A stretch of DNA of 24,521 nucleotides from assembly GCA_964571215.1 (NCBI GenBank), contig CAZMZZ010000022.1, forward strand, positions 1 through 24,521, given 5' to 3'. This DNA is from CAJWPI01 sp964571215. GTDB taxonomy: Bacteria > Pseudomonadota > Gammaproteobacteria > Magnimaribacterales > Magnimaribacteraceae. Made by a program: the position numbers and the translations under genes. The stretch's first letter is position 1; the number at the start of each line of letters is the position of its first letter. Positions 7,501 to 14,738 of this stretch are shown here, piece after piece. The notes under the pieces are model-generated. The model did no database searches. It was not told the DNA's origin and saw only the letters and a program-made list of their open reading frames with translations.

Positions 7501-9142
7501 GAATAGAATCTATAGCTGGATTTGTAACTTGAGCAAACAGTTGTTTAAAATAATCAAAGATTAATCTTGGTTTATCAGAAAGACATGCCAAGGCGGCATC
7601 ATTTCCCATTGAGCCTAACGGATCTCTTAACTCTCTCACTATTGGTAGAAGCATAAATTGCATTGTTTCTACTGTATAACCGAAAGCTTGCATTCTTGAA
7701 ATTAAGTCATCTGAAAGACTGGGTTCATTATTTTTAGTATTTGTGAGTTCTTCAAGATCTACGATTTGTTCTTTAGTCCATTTCTTATATGGGTTGGCTT
7801 TATAAATTTTTTCTTTAATTTCTTTATCAGGAACCATCCTTCCTTCTTCGAAATCTATAAGAAACATCCTTCCTGGCTGTAGCCTTCCTTTCATCAAAAC
7901 ATTTGAAGGGTCAACAGGTAAAACACCAACCTCTGAAGCCATAATTACTTTGTCATCTTTAGTGACATAATAGCGACTTGGTCTAAGTCCATTTCTATCG
8001 AGGACAGCACCAATGTAGTTGCCATCTGTAAATACAATTGAAGCAGGACCATCCCACGGTTCCATTAAGGAAGAAGAGTATTCATAAAAGGCTCTTTTAT
8101 CTTTATCCATAAGACTATTGGATTGCCATGCTTCTGGAATCATCATCATGATTGATTCCTGCAGAGTTCTTCCTGTTAACATTAGAAATTCTAGAATGTT
8201 GTCAAAATTTCCTGAGTCAGAACTGTCGGGCTCTGCTATGGGAAATAAGTCTTTAAGTTTTTTACCAAACAAGTCACTCTGAGCCACTCCTTGTCTTGCG
8301 CTTATTAAGTTCACGTTACCTTTTAGAGTATTTATCTCACCGTTATGGCTCATATATCTATTTGGTTGAGCTCTATCCCATGAGGGGAAGGTGTTAGTAC
8401 TAAATCTTGAATGAACCATAGCTAAGTGTGTTTCGAAGCTCTGTTCCTCTAGATCAGGAAAGAAAGGAAAAAGTTGAGAAGGAGTTAACATCCCTTTATA
8501 TACAATAACCTTAGAAGAAAGACTGCATGCGAATAACAAAGCTGCTTGTTTAAGTTTCTTATTAGTTCTCAGGTTATGGCTAAATTTTTTTCTTATTAGA
8601 TAAAGATTTCTTTCAAATTCATCCTGAATAATTTCATCTGAAGATTTTACAAACAGTTGTTCTATAGCTGGTTGTGAAAGCTTAGCTGCAGGACCGACAT
8701 CAGCTTTTTTAGGATCTATGGGTACTTCTCTCCATCCTAAAAATATTTGCTTTTCAGCAATAATAGTTTTTTCAATTTCTTTTTTACAAAATTGCTTTTC
8801 TTTATCGTCTTGAGGTAAGAAAATATTTCCAACAGCATAGGATCCCTTTTTAGGTAATTGGATTCCTATTTCTTTTGATACTTTCTTAAAGAAATTATGA
8901 GGAAGAGCCACTAAAATACCTGCACCATCGCCTGTATTCTCTTCGAATCCACAACCACCCCTATGATCCATTCTTGAATTAACTAAATAGGCATCATCCA
9001 TTATTTGCCTAGAAGGAATGCCTTTTATATTTGCAACCATTCCCACCCCACAAGAGTCTTTCTCAAGCCCTGGATCATATAGACCTATCTTCTTTGGAAG
9101 ACCAATAAGAGTTTTATGTAATTTTTCTTTAAACATTTTCAT
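4574..9142 (-). CDS. gltB: Glutamate synthase (NADPH) large subunit
   Basis: The 1522-residue GOGAT large subunit. The N-terminal type II glutamine amidotransferase domain needs a free N-terminal cysteine. Here this is C31 in KDSCGVGMVAN, implying removal of a 30-residue propeptide. The amidotransferase region extends to about residue 430 and contains SHNGEINTLKGN. The FMN synthase domain carries GHDGGTGASP (about 1067-1076). The [3Fe-4S] cluster ligands are C1144, C1150 and C1155 (CX5CX4C within LGCIMMRKCHLNTCPVG). A C-terminal GXGXG beta-helix domain (about 1270-1500) includes GNVGLYGATGGEAYFRG. The full family length is present with no frame break. Upstream, instead of a ribosome site, there is a pyrimidine run. 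A second in-frame ATG (M3) lies 6 bases downstream. Forms an operon with gltD; aroB lies 138 bp upstream on the same strand. Confidence 0.97.
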   Translation of the reverse strand: MKMFKEKLHKTLIGLPKKIGLYDPGLEKDSCGVGMVANIKGIPSRQIMDDAYLVNSRMDHRGGCGFEENTGDGAGILVALPHNFFKKVSKEIGIQLPKKGSYAVGNIFLPQDDKEKQFCKKEIEKTIIAEKQIFLGWREVPIDPKKADVGPAAKLSQPAIEQLFVKSSDEIIQDEFERNLYLIRKKFSHNLRTNKKLKQAALLFACSLSSKVIVYKGMLTPSQLFPFFPDLEEQSFETHLAMVHSRFSTNTFPSWDRAQPNRYMSHNGEINTLKGNVNLISARQGVAQSDLFGKKLKDLFPIAEPDSSDSGNFDNILEFLMLTGRTLQESIMMMIPEAWQSNSLMDKDKRAFYEYSSSLMEPWDGPASIVFTDGNYIGAVLDRNGLRPSRYYVTKDDKVIMASEVGVLPVDPSNVLMKGRLQPGRMFLIDFEEGRMVPDKEIKEKIYKANPYKKWTKEQIVDLEELTNTKNNEPSLSDDLISRMQAFGYTVETMQFMLLPIVRELRDPLGSMGNDAALACLSDKPRLIFDYFKQLFAQVTNPAIDSIREEVIMSLECLIGPEGNLLSRVAENAHRIRIKNPILSNTELTGIKNIDSHGWKAKNIDITYRKGTGNKKDMLSALDRICKESEEAIKEGFSFIILSDKNLGPENIALSSLLACSTVHHYLIKKEKRTLIGIIIETGEAREVHHHCLLIGYGADAINPYLAFESLWQARQDGLLDQISFDEIVKAYKKGVAKGILKVMAKMGISTLQSYKGAQIFEAVGLADEIIKKCFPGTASRVQGVDFNILVDEVERRHELGFHKNIINNTEVLPNPGDFHWRHGGDSHMWDPKSISDLQQAARKNNEESYWKFSNYANEQTTKDSALRGLLKFRYSKKPLDLDEVEPEKEIVKRFATGAMSLGSISTEAHESLAIAMNKLGGKSNTGEGGEDPIRFKPQKDGVSKRSAIKQVASGRFGVTMWYLTNSDELQIKIAQGAKPGEGGELPGRKVDEYIAKIRHSTPGVGLISPPPHHDIYSIEDIAQLIHDLKNANREARISVKLVSEIGVGTVAAGVVKAKTDHLVIAGHDGGTGASPLTSIKHAGLPWELGIAETHQTLVMNNLRSRVVLQTDGQIKTGRDVAIAALLGAEEYGFATAPLITLGCIMMRKCHLNTCPVGIATQDKELRKKFEGDPEHVINYLFMVAKELRIIMSKLGFRTVNEMIGRVDCLEVDKAIDHWKREGLDFSRILHPAKIIFDNTEVFHTQDQDHGLDKALDHELIKLSKKAIEKSEKVDIELPVKNTNRVVGTILSNEVSKIWEDKGLPEDTINIKLNGSAGQSLAAWLVKGITITLEGDANDYVGKGLSGGKLIVYPPKKSSFKSEENILIGNVGLYGATGGEAYFRGIAAERFCVRNSGAKVVIEGIGDHGCEYMTGGRAVILGPVGRNFGAGMSGGIAYVYDPNDKLEQLSNLDTFELEKLEVREDINELKQLVENHLAYTESDVAKKILKNWNKELKTFKKVMPIDYKRVLLEQNRKEKRAG

Positions 9143-9161
9143 AAAAAAAAGGGGGGGAGGG
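9143..9161 (-). repeat. Homopolymeric pyrimidine tract (C3-T-C7-T8) directly before gltB
   Basis: On the gltB sense strand the bases immediately before the ATG are CCC, T, seven C and eight T. Nothing purine-rich that could act as a Shine-Dalgarno sequence lies within 20 bases. A run of seven C is conspicuous in sequence this AT-rich. It could be a slippage-prone tract affecting leader length, part of an untranslated leader, or a sequencing or assembly inaccuracy. Confidence 0.6.
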
Positions 9162-9280
9162 ATTTTACAGCACCAAAGAAACTCTTTAAATAAGCAGGAA
9201 TCAAAACTTTTCTTGGATAATTATGCTTTTTATTCAGTTCATAACAAAACAAGATAGATAAGATCTCGGAATTAAAGCGA
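9162..9280 (-). other. aroB-gltB intergenic region
   Basis: Together with the pyrimidine tract this is the largest noncoding stretch in the window (138 bp). It lies between the aroB stop and the gltB start on the same strand. It probably carries the gltB promoter. The best I can point to is a weak extended -10-like TGCTGTAAAAT (9162-9172 read on the minus strand), which would start transcripts close to the pyrimidine tract. There is no convincing terminator hairpin for aroB and no riboswitch fold I recognise. Confidence 0.3.
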
Positions 9281-10384
9281 TTAGATAGGAAAAATAGACC
9301 TTTCAATTGCATCTAAAACTTCTTTTTTTGATATATCACTATATTTCTTGGCACTTCCTATTTCTTTAATTAATATAAAATTTAGATCATTAACCCCTTT
9401 CTTCTTATCAGACTGCATTGCTTCATATAATTCCTCTATATTTAAGGGTTTTGTAAGTCTAATGTTGATTCCAAATGCCGTAAACAGGTCTCTTATTTGG
9501 TTTATCTCTTCTTCTTTTAGATTACAAATCTTTTTAGATAATTCAAGGGCACACATTATTCCCAATGCCACAGCCTCACCATGATTATAATCTTTGTATT
9601 TTCCTAATAGTTCTATTGCATGTCCAAAAGTATGCCCAAAATTTAATATAGCCCTTATACCTTTTTCTTTTTCATCAATTGAAACAATATTAGCCTTAAT
9701 TTCTATGGATCTTCTTATAGATTCTTTTATCCGTTCACCTTTAAATGATTTTATCTCTTCTATATTTTCTTTTATCCAAGAAAAGAAATTTTTATCAGCT
9801 ATTAGGCTGTGTTTGATCATTTCTACTAATCCACAGTTAAGTTCTCTCCTAGGTAAAGTTTTAAGAAAGGAAGTATCTATCAAGACAGCTTTTGGTTGAT
9901 GGAAAGCTCCTATCATGTTTTTTCCTAAAGAGTGGTTTATAGCTGTCTTTCCACCTATAGAAGCATCTACCTGTGCAAGTAAAGTTGTTGGAATAAGCAG
10001 AAAATCAACCCCTCGCTGATAAGTTGCAGCAGCAAATCCGGATAGATCACAAATTATTCCACCTCCAACTGCTATTACCAAGCAATCCCTACTAAATTTA
10101 TTTTCTACTAATTTGTTGTGAATTTCAGTTAAGGTTTTTAGGTTTTTCTTTTCCTCTTTTACTTCTAGTTTTATAGAAACAACCTTTTGTTTAGTTTGTG
10201 AGGTTATGTTTCCTAACAAGTTATTTATTTTTTGTTTATCTAAGTTTGAGTCATATATAAATATTATTTCTTTATTTTCTATGAATTCTGAAATTGAAGA
10301 CATATTGATGACCTGGTCAAAAATATTAATTTTATATTCAGAAGAATTTGTTTTTATAAATATTTGATTTTTATCTAGATTCAT
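9281..10384 (-). CDS. aroB: 3-dehydroquinate synthase
   Basis: AroB converts DAHP to 3-dehydroquinate, the second shikimate-pathway step, using NAD and a divalent metal. The 367-residue protein carries the NAD-binding AVGGGIICD (105-113), the PTTLLAQVDASIGGKTA segment (132-148) and KNMIGAFHQP (155-164). The metal ligands are E188 (GLVEMIKH), H251 (FGHTFGH) and H268 (NHGEA), with spacings of 63 and 17 residues that match E184, H247 and H264 of E. coli AroB. Its first 14 bases overlap the end of aroK, as in the common aroK-aroB operon. Next downstream on the strand is gltB. The extra gene usually found between aroB and gltB in related bacteria (a DamX/SPOR-type protein) is absent. Confidence 0.96.
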   Translation of the reverse strand: MNLDKNQIFIKTNSSEYKINIFDQVINMSSISEFIENKEIIFIYDSNLDKQKINNLLGNITSQTKQKVVSIKLEVKEEKKNLKTLTEIHNKLVENKFSRDCLVIAVGGGIICDLSGFAAATYQRGVDFLLIPTTLLAQVDASIGGKTAINHSLGKNMIGAFHQPKAVLIDTSFLKTLPRRELNCGLVEMIKHSLIADKNFFSWIKENIEEIKSFKGERIKESIRRSIEIKANIVSIDEKEKGIRAILNFGHTFGHAIELLGKYKDYNHGEAVALGIMCALELSKKICNLKEEEINQIRDLFTAFGINIRLTKPLNIEELYEAMQSDKKKGVNDLNFILIKEIGSAKKYSDISKKEVLDAIERSIFPI

Positions 10385-10892
10385 TAGTTATTTTTTTAAT
10401 TTTTGAAGCTATCTCTTCAACAACCCTGTTAATGCTTTTCTTGTCTGGTTTTATTGTAATATCTGCCAATTTTTTATATAGAGGATCTCTATCTTTACTC
10501 ATTCTTAATAATATTTTTCTTTTGTTACCTTTTGAGAGTAAAGGGCGCGATTTATCAAAGGTAGTTCTTTTGAGTTGAGATTCTATAGAAATATCTAAGT
10601 AGATAATTTTTCCAGTTGAACTAAGAAGTTCTCTATTATTTTTTTTAAGAACTAAACCAGCCCCAGTTGATACAACAGAGGAATTCATTTTTTTTATTTC
10701 TAACAAAATATCCTTTTCTCTTTGTCTAAAGCCTTCTTCACCTTCAATGTCAAATAACCAATTAATATTTACGCCAGTAGACTTTTCTATTTCTTTGTCA
10801 GTATCAATGAATCTCATATTTAAGAATTTAGCAAGTTTTTTTCCTATAGTTGTTTTTCCTGAAGCTGTAGGGCCTATAATAAAGATATGCAT
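10371..10892 (-). CDS. aroK: Shikimate kinase
   Basis: AroK phosphorylates shikimate at the 3-hydroxyl using ATP. The 173 residues match the family size. The P-loop is GPTASGKT (7-14), the shikimate-binding aspartates are in FIDTDKEIE (D30, D32), and the arginine motif FRQRE is at 55-59. The lid arginine is in SRPLLS (R116). Two positions differ from the usual pattern: the P-loop reads TAS where most AroK proteins have MGAG or similar, and the shikimate-contacting GGG motif reads GAG (77-79). All essential charged residues are kept, so activity is expected. The start codon lies 38 bp from the divergent mrcA start. A TATAAT on the minus strand (10899-10904) is only 6 bases from this ATG, which would make the transcript leaderless if used. 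Confidence 0.93.
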   Translation of the reverse strand: MHIFIIGPTASGKTTIGKKLAKFLNMRFIDTDKEIEKSTGVNINWLFDIEGEEGFRQREKDILLEIKKMNSSVVSTGAGLVLKKNNRELLSSTGKIIYLDISIESQLKRTTFDKSRPLLSKGNKRKILLRMSKDRDPLYKKLADITIKPDKKSINRVVEEIASKIKKITNESR

Positions 10893-10930
10893 GTTTTTAT
10901 TATATATTCGTTTTGCATATCTAAATAAAT
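10893..10930. promoter_or_regulatory. 38-bp divergent aroK/mrcA intergenic region
   Basis: The whole space between two outward-facing start codons is 38 bp and nearly all A and T. On the minus strand a perfect TATAAT (10899-10904) sits 6 bases before the aroK ATG. A TTTAGA about 15 bp further upstream is a mediocre -35. For mrcA on the plus strand neither a clear promoter nor a Shine-Dalgarno sequence fits in the gap, so its promoter probably lies inside aroK. These are eye-level motif matches. Confidence 0.3.
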
Positions 10931-13279
10931 ATGAGGCTCAAAGATTTAAAGGAAATTTTTTTAATTAAACTTTTAATTACCCTTTTAAGTTTATTAGCTC
11001 TTTTAGTTAGTTCTTTAAATCTTTACATTGATGAAAAACTTCCAAATGAGCAACAAATTAGGAAGATAGAACTTCAGATCCCACTGAAGGTTTTTTCCTC
11101 TGATCAAAAGTTAATTGGAGAATTTGGAGAAAAAAGAAGATCTGAAATAAGGTTTAAAAATATTCCCCCTTATTTTGTTCAATCTGTTTTAGCAGCTGAG
11201 GATGATAACTTCTTCTCTCACTCAGGAGTAAGTTATTTAGGTCTTATAAGATCATTCTACAGATTGTTAATATCAGGAAGGGTGCAAGGAGGGGGTAGCA
11301 CCATAACAATGCAAGTCGCTGGTAATTATCTAACTGGCAGAGAGGTAAGTTTCTACAGAAAGATAAAAGACATTTTCCTAGCTTATAGGCTTGAACAGAC
11401 TTACACAAAACAGGAGATCTTTGAATTCTACGTTAATCGTATCTTCTTTGGTAACAGGGCTTATGGTATTTCAGCAGCAAGTGAAGTTTATTATGGTAAA
11501 TCTATATCCGAACTGAATCTGGCACAATGGGCAATGATTGCTTCTTTACCTCAAGCCCCATCCAAAAGAAATCCTCTTGTTAATCCGAAAAGAGCATTAA
11601 TAAGAAGAGATTGGATTCTTAAGAGGATGTTAGACTTAGGGTTTATTTATCAAGACCAATTTGACTTAGCTACTAAAGCACCTGTAACAGCTTTCTATCA
11701 TGGACTAGTTTCTGAAGTTAGTGCCCCTTATGTTGCTGAAAATATTAGGAGGCATATGATAGAAAGGTATGGTCTTAATGCTTATCAAGAGGGTTATGAG
11801 GTTTATACTACCATTGACTCAAATATGCAGAATACTGCAGTTTCTGCAATTAGAAGAGGCTTGGAAGGTTATGATAAGAGGCATGGCTTTAGGTCTCCAG
11901 AAAATTTAAGTTATATCTTAGGTAGAGATTTCTTTTTGGCACCACTTTCTGAGAGACTAATTTTACTGGAGTCTTCTCTCTTTGATGAAGATGACTTAGC
12001 TGAAGGGCCCATAGAAGAAGTTTTAAAATACCTAAATACTTTTACAACTACCTATAATAAATTTCCTGCAGTTGTTATAGGGTTTTATGAAGGTTTGGTT
12101 GTTTTAACTGGAACAAGAAAAATACGTACCATAAGTTGGTCAAAGGATTTAACTTGGATAAGACCATATATAAATGAGAACAGGAGAGGGCCAAAAAATA
12201 AGAATTTTAAAGAGTTCCTTAAAGAAGGAGATCTTGTTTGGATAGAAAAGGATAGGGTCACCTCCAATTTATCCTTAACTCAGATCCCTGAAGTTCAAGG
12301 TTCTTTAGTTGCTTTAGATCCACAATCGGGGGCTATTAAAGCTTTGGTTGGCGGTTATGATTTTTTCTTGAGTAAATTTGACAGGGCCACACAATCAACT
12401 CCTTTATTAGGTTCAAACTTTAAGCCCTTTCTCTATGCAGCTGCTTTGTCTGAAGGTTTTGTTGCTTCTACTATAATTAATGATGCACCGATAGTTTTTG
12501 AAGATGAATTTTTGGAAGAAAAGTGGCGACCAAGAAACGCCAGCGGTCGTTTTTTTGGACCTACTAGACTAAGAGAAGGCCTAGTACAAAGTAGAAATCT
12601 TGTTTCAATAAGGCTATTAAGAGAATTGGGGATAGATAAAGCAAGGGATTTTTCAGAGCACTTTGGATTTAAAAAGGAGGCTTTGCAACCTGATTTGTCT
12701 CTAGCTCTGGGAACAGCTTCTTTAAGTCCTTTAGACAATGCAGCAGCTTACGCTATTTTTACTAATGGAGGAAAGAAGGTGGTTCCTTATTTCATAGAAA
12801 AAATAATTGATCGGTCTGGTAAGATTATTTTTGAGAAGCCAGAAGAAGAGCAAGAAGAAGTAATTGATCCTAGAGTAGCCTATATTATAAAAGATATTCT
12901 CCAAGAGGCAGGAATAAGAGGTACGGCTAAGAAGATTAAAGAACTTAAAAGAAATGACTTTTCCGGTAAGACGGGCACTACGAATGAAGCAGAAAGTACT
13001 TGGTTTACAGGTTTCAACAACTTTCTTGTAGCTAGTGTATGGGTTGGTTTTGATAATCCAAAGAGTCTGGGAAATAGGGAGTTTGGGAGTACAACAGCTT
13101 TGCCTATTTGGCTAGACTTCATTAAAAAAAATATTAAAGCTATTCCAAAAGATAATGCTCTAGCTCCCTCTGGATTAATCTCAGTGAAGATAAACAAGTC
13201 TTCTGGGAAAAGAGCAGGTAATGAACAAAAAGATACTATGTTTGAATATTATCTCCAAGAATTTCCTCCAAATGATTAG
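10931..13279 (+). CDS. mrcA: Penicillin-binding protein 1A (bifunctional transglycosylase/transpeptidase)
   Basis: A 782-residue class A PBP that polymerises and cross-links peptidoglycan on the periplasmic side of the inner membrane. A short cytoplasmic N-terminus is followed by one signal-anchor helix (about 9-30). The GT51 glycosyltransferase domain has its catalytic glutamate in AAEDDNFFSH (E90), then GGSTITMQ and NRIFFGN. The transpeptidase has the nucleophile motif SNFK (S495-K498), SRN (S554-N556) and KTG (K680-G682, in SGKTGTT). The region between, about 290-460, is the PBP1a-type inserted domain. Length and arrangement fit PBP1a (mrcA/ponA) rather than PBP1b. In many gammaproteobacteria it diverges from pilMNOPQ followed by aroK-aroB; here it diverges directly from aroK. 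It ends 2 bp from the convergent slmA stop. Confidence 0.95.
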   Translation: MRLKDLKEIFLIKLLITLLSLLALLVSSLNLYIDEKLPNEQQIRKIELQIPLKVFSSDQKLIGEFGEKRRSEIRFKNIPPYFVQSVLAAEDDNFFSHSGVSYLGLIRSFYRLLISGRVQGGGSTITMQVAGNYLTGREVSFYRKIKDIFLAYRLEQTYTKQEIFEFYVNRIFFGNRAYGISAASEVYYGKSISELNLAQWAMIASLPQAPSKRNPLVNPKRALIRRDWILKRMLDLGFIYQDQFDLATKAPVTAFYHGLVSEVSAPYVAENIRRHMIERYGLNAYQEGYEVYTTIDSNMQNTAVSAIRRGLEGYDKRHGFRSPENLSYILGRDFFLAPLSERLILLESSLFDEDDLAEGPIEEVLKYLNTFTTTYNKFPAVVIGFYEGLVVLTGTRKIRTISWSKDLTWIRPYINENRRGPKNKNFKEFLKEGDLVWIEKDRVTSNLSLTQIPEVQGSLVALDPQSGAIKALVGGYDFFLSKFDRATQSTPLLGSNFKPFLYAAALSEGFVASTIINDAPIVFEDEFLEEKWRPRNASGRFFGPTRLREGLVQSRNLVSIRLLRELGIDKARDFSEHFGFKKEALQPDLSLALGTASLSPLDNAAAYAIFTNGGKKVVPYFIEKIIDRSGKIIFEKPEEEQEEVIDPRVAYIIKDILQEAGIRGTAKKIKELKRNDFSGKTGTTNEAESTWFTGFNNFLVASVWVGFDNPKSLGNREFGSTTALPIWLDFIKKNIKAIPKDNALAPSGLISVKINKSSGKRAGNEQKDTMFEYYLQEFPPND

Positions 13280-13281
13280 AG

Positions 13282-13869
13282 TTAGGAGTTTGAAAGACTA
13301 TGAATCAGGAAGTTTAGTTGATCTTTTATTCTTTGAGTGGGTTTTTCTTGGAATCCAGATCTAACATATTGCTGAATTAACCCCTCACAAAATGCCAAAA
13401 GCAGATTAGCAGATGCTGCAGTTGAAATAACAAGTTTCTTTTTACTTACTTGTTCATGCTTTTGCAGGTTCTGTTTTATTTGTAATTCAATTTTGGAAAA
13501 TAAGTGCCTTATTCTTTCCTCTAAACTAGCCTGGTCCACTGAAAAAGCTTCTCTTGTAAGAAGTCTTGCTATTCCTGGGTTTTTTTCACTAAAACTTACC
13601 AAGATAAGAAGTATATTCTCTACCTTTTTTAATGCCTCTTCTGTACTAGAATTAACATCAGATATTAATTCAAGGATACTCTCTTCACAGAAGTCAACTA
13701 ATCCTGAAAAGATTTTTCTTTTACTAGGAAAATGTCTATAAATAGCCCCTTCTGTAATTCCACATTCTTTAGCTAAAGAAGCGGTTGTTATTTTTATAGG
13801 ACCTTTCCTCTCAAGCATCTTTGCAAGTGTTTGCATTATATCAAGTTGTCTTGGTTTAATTTCTTGCAT
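13282..13869 (-). CDS. slmA: Nucleoid occlusion factor SlmA (TetR family)
   Basis: SlmA binds specific DNA sites on the chromosome and blocks FtsZ ring assembly over the nucleoid. The 195-residue protein has an N-terminal TetR helix-turn-helix (about 28-50, ending GAIYRHFPSK) and an all-helical C-terminal domain. It tracks E. coli SlmA across its whole length: NPGIARLL (about 98-105) corresponds to NPGLTRIL, and AFCEGLIQQYVRSGF near the C-terminus corresponds to AFCEGMLSRFVRSEF. That similarity, with the neighbouring argB and algC (slmA sits near dut, and often algC-argB, in gammaproteobacteria), separates it from ordinary TetR repressors. It starts 3 bases after the argB stop, last in an algC-argB-slmA operon. 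It is not expected to regulate its neighbours. Confidence 0.88.
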   Translation of the reverse strand: MQEIKPRQLDIMQTLAKMLERKGPIKITTASLAKECGITEGAIYRHFPSKRKIFSGLVDFCEESILELISDVNSSTEEALKKVENILLILVSFSEKNPGIARLLTREAFSVDQASLEERIRHLFSKIELQIKQNLQKHEQVSKKKLVISTAASANLLLAFCEGLIQQYVRSGFQEKPTQRIKDQLNFLIHSLSNS

Positions 13870-13872
13870 AAT

Positions 13873-14736
13873 TTAAGATATTAAGGTTCCAACCCCTTCT
13901 CTTGTAAGAACTTCTAGAAGGACAGCATGGGGCAGTCTCCCATCAATTATATGAGAAGATTTAACTCCATTAGAGACACTATATATTGCAGCCTTAAGTT
14001 TTGGTTGCATTCCACCCCTAGCAATATTTTTATCTAATATTATTCTAGCTCTTTTTTTACTAATTTTTGATAAAAGTGAACCATTATTATCAACCACACC
14101 CTTAACATTTGTAAGTAGAATTAATTTTTCAGCTCTTAAAGATTTAGCTATTGCTCCCGCTGCTTGATCTGCATTTATGTTAAGGCATTTGCCATACTTA
14201 TCCAAAGCTGAAGGAGCAATAACTGGCACTGAATTCTTAGAAAAGATTTTTTTAATCTCATTATTCCTGACCTTATCTACAGTCCCCACTAATCCAAGGT
14301 CTAATTGCTCTATCTCTGATGTTGTTTTTCCTTCAAGGACTCTTGAATTCTTGTAAGTTAGACTAATAGCTTTAGCACCAAAGTTGTTTATTAAGGAAAC
14401 TAATTCTTTATTGACTTTATTTATTAGAACTTCATTTACAATCCCCATGGTCTGTTCATCTGTAACTCTTAAACCAGATATAAAGAGTTCTTTTAGACCC
14501 TTTTTCTTTAGCTCTTTTTTAATTTGAGGCCCACCACCATGAACAACAATAGGGTTCATACCAACTAATTTCATTAATGCAATATCCTTTGCAAAACCTT
14601 TTCTTAGCTTACTATTCGACATAGCAGCGCCACCGTATTTTACAACTATACTTTTACCATAAAATTTTTGAATATACGGAAGACCTTCGCTTAGAACTGA
14701 GGCTATATTTTCTGCATTTTTTCGTGATATATTCAT
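13873..14736 (-). CDS. argB: N-acetylglutamate kinase
   Basis: ArgB phosphorylates N-acetyl-L-glutamate in arginine synthesis. The 287-residue protein shows VVKYGG (31-36), VVHGGGPQ (64-71), NINADQAAG (185-193), LLTNVKG (206-212) and GGMQPK (240-245), covering both substrate and ATP sites. An N-terminal helix precedes the first strand (about 1-27, containing ENIASVLSEGLPYI). This extension is present in the hexameric, arginine-inhibited kinases such as that of Pseudomonas aeruginosa and absent from the shorter, arginine-insensitive E. coli enzyme. Feedback inhibition by arginine is therefore likely by family knowledge. The start follows the algC stop by 2 bases and slmA follows after 3 bases. 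Confidence 0.95.
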   Translation of the reverse strand: MNISRKNAENIASVLSEGLPYIQKFYGKSIVVKYGGAAMSNSKLRKGFAKDIALMKLVGMNPIVVHGGGPQIKKELKKKGLKELFISGLRVTDEQTMGIVNEVLINKVNKELVSLINNFGAKAISLTYKNSRVLEGKTTSEIEQLDLGLVGTVDKVRNNEIKKIFSKNSVPVIAPSALDKYGKCLNINADQAAGAIAKSLRAEKLILLTNVKGVVDNNGSLLSKISKKRARIILDKNIARGGMQPKLKAAIYSVSNGVKSSHIIDGRLPHAVLLEVLTREGVGTLIS

Positions 14737-14738
14737 TT

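Noticed and set aside
9143..9161. The G7/G3 run on the plus strand as a G-quadruplex
   Set aside because: Only two G runs are present; four are needed for an intramolecular quadruplex.
3546..9257. Several open frames of 60-100 codons on the strand opposite gltD and gltB
   Set aside because: They lie wholly or largely within well-conserved genes, show no recognisable domains and are expected by chance from the codon usage of the real genes.
10851..10874. GPTASGKT P-loop, identical to that of tRNA dimethylallyltransferase (MiaA)
   Set aside because: The rest of the 173-residue protein has shikimate-kinase motifs (DTDKEIE, FRQRE, SRPLL), AroK size and an overlapping aroB, so AroK stands.
13282..13869. 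Reading the TetR-family gene as a local repressor of argB, algC or mrcA
   Set aside because: Full-length resemblance to SlmA, including the C-terminal domain, and the typical slmA neighbourhood favour the nucleoid-occlusion role.
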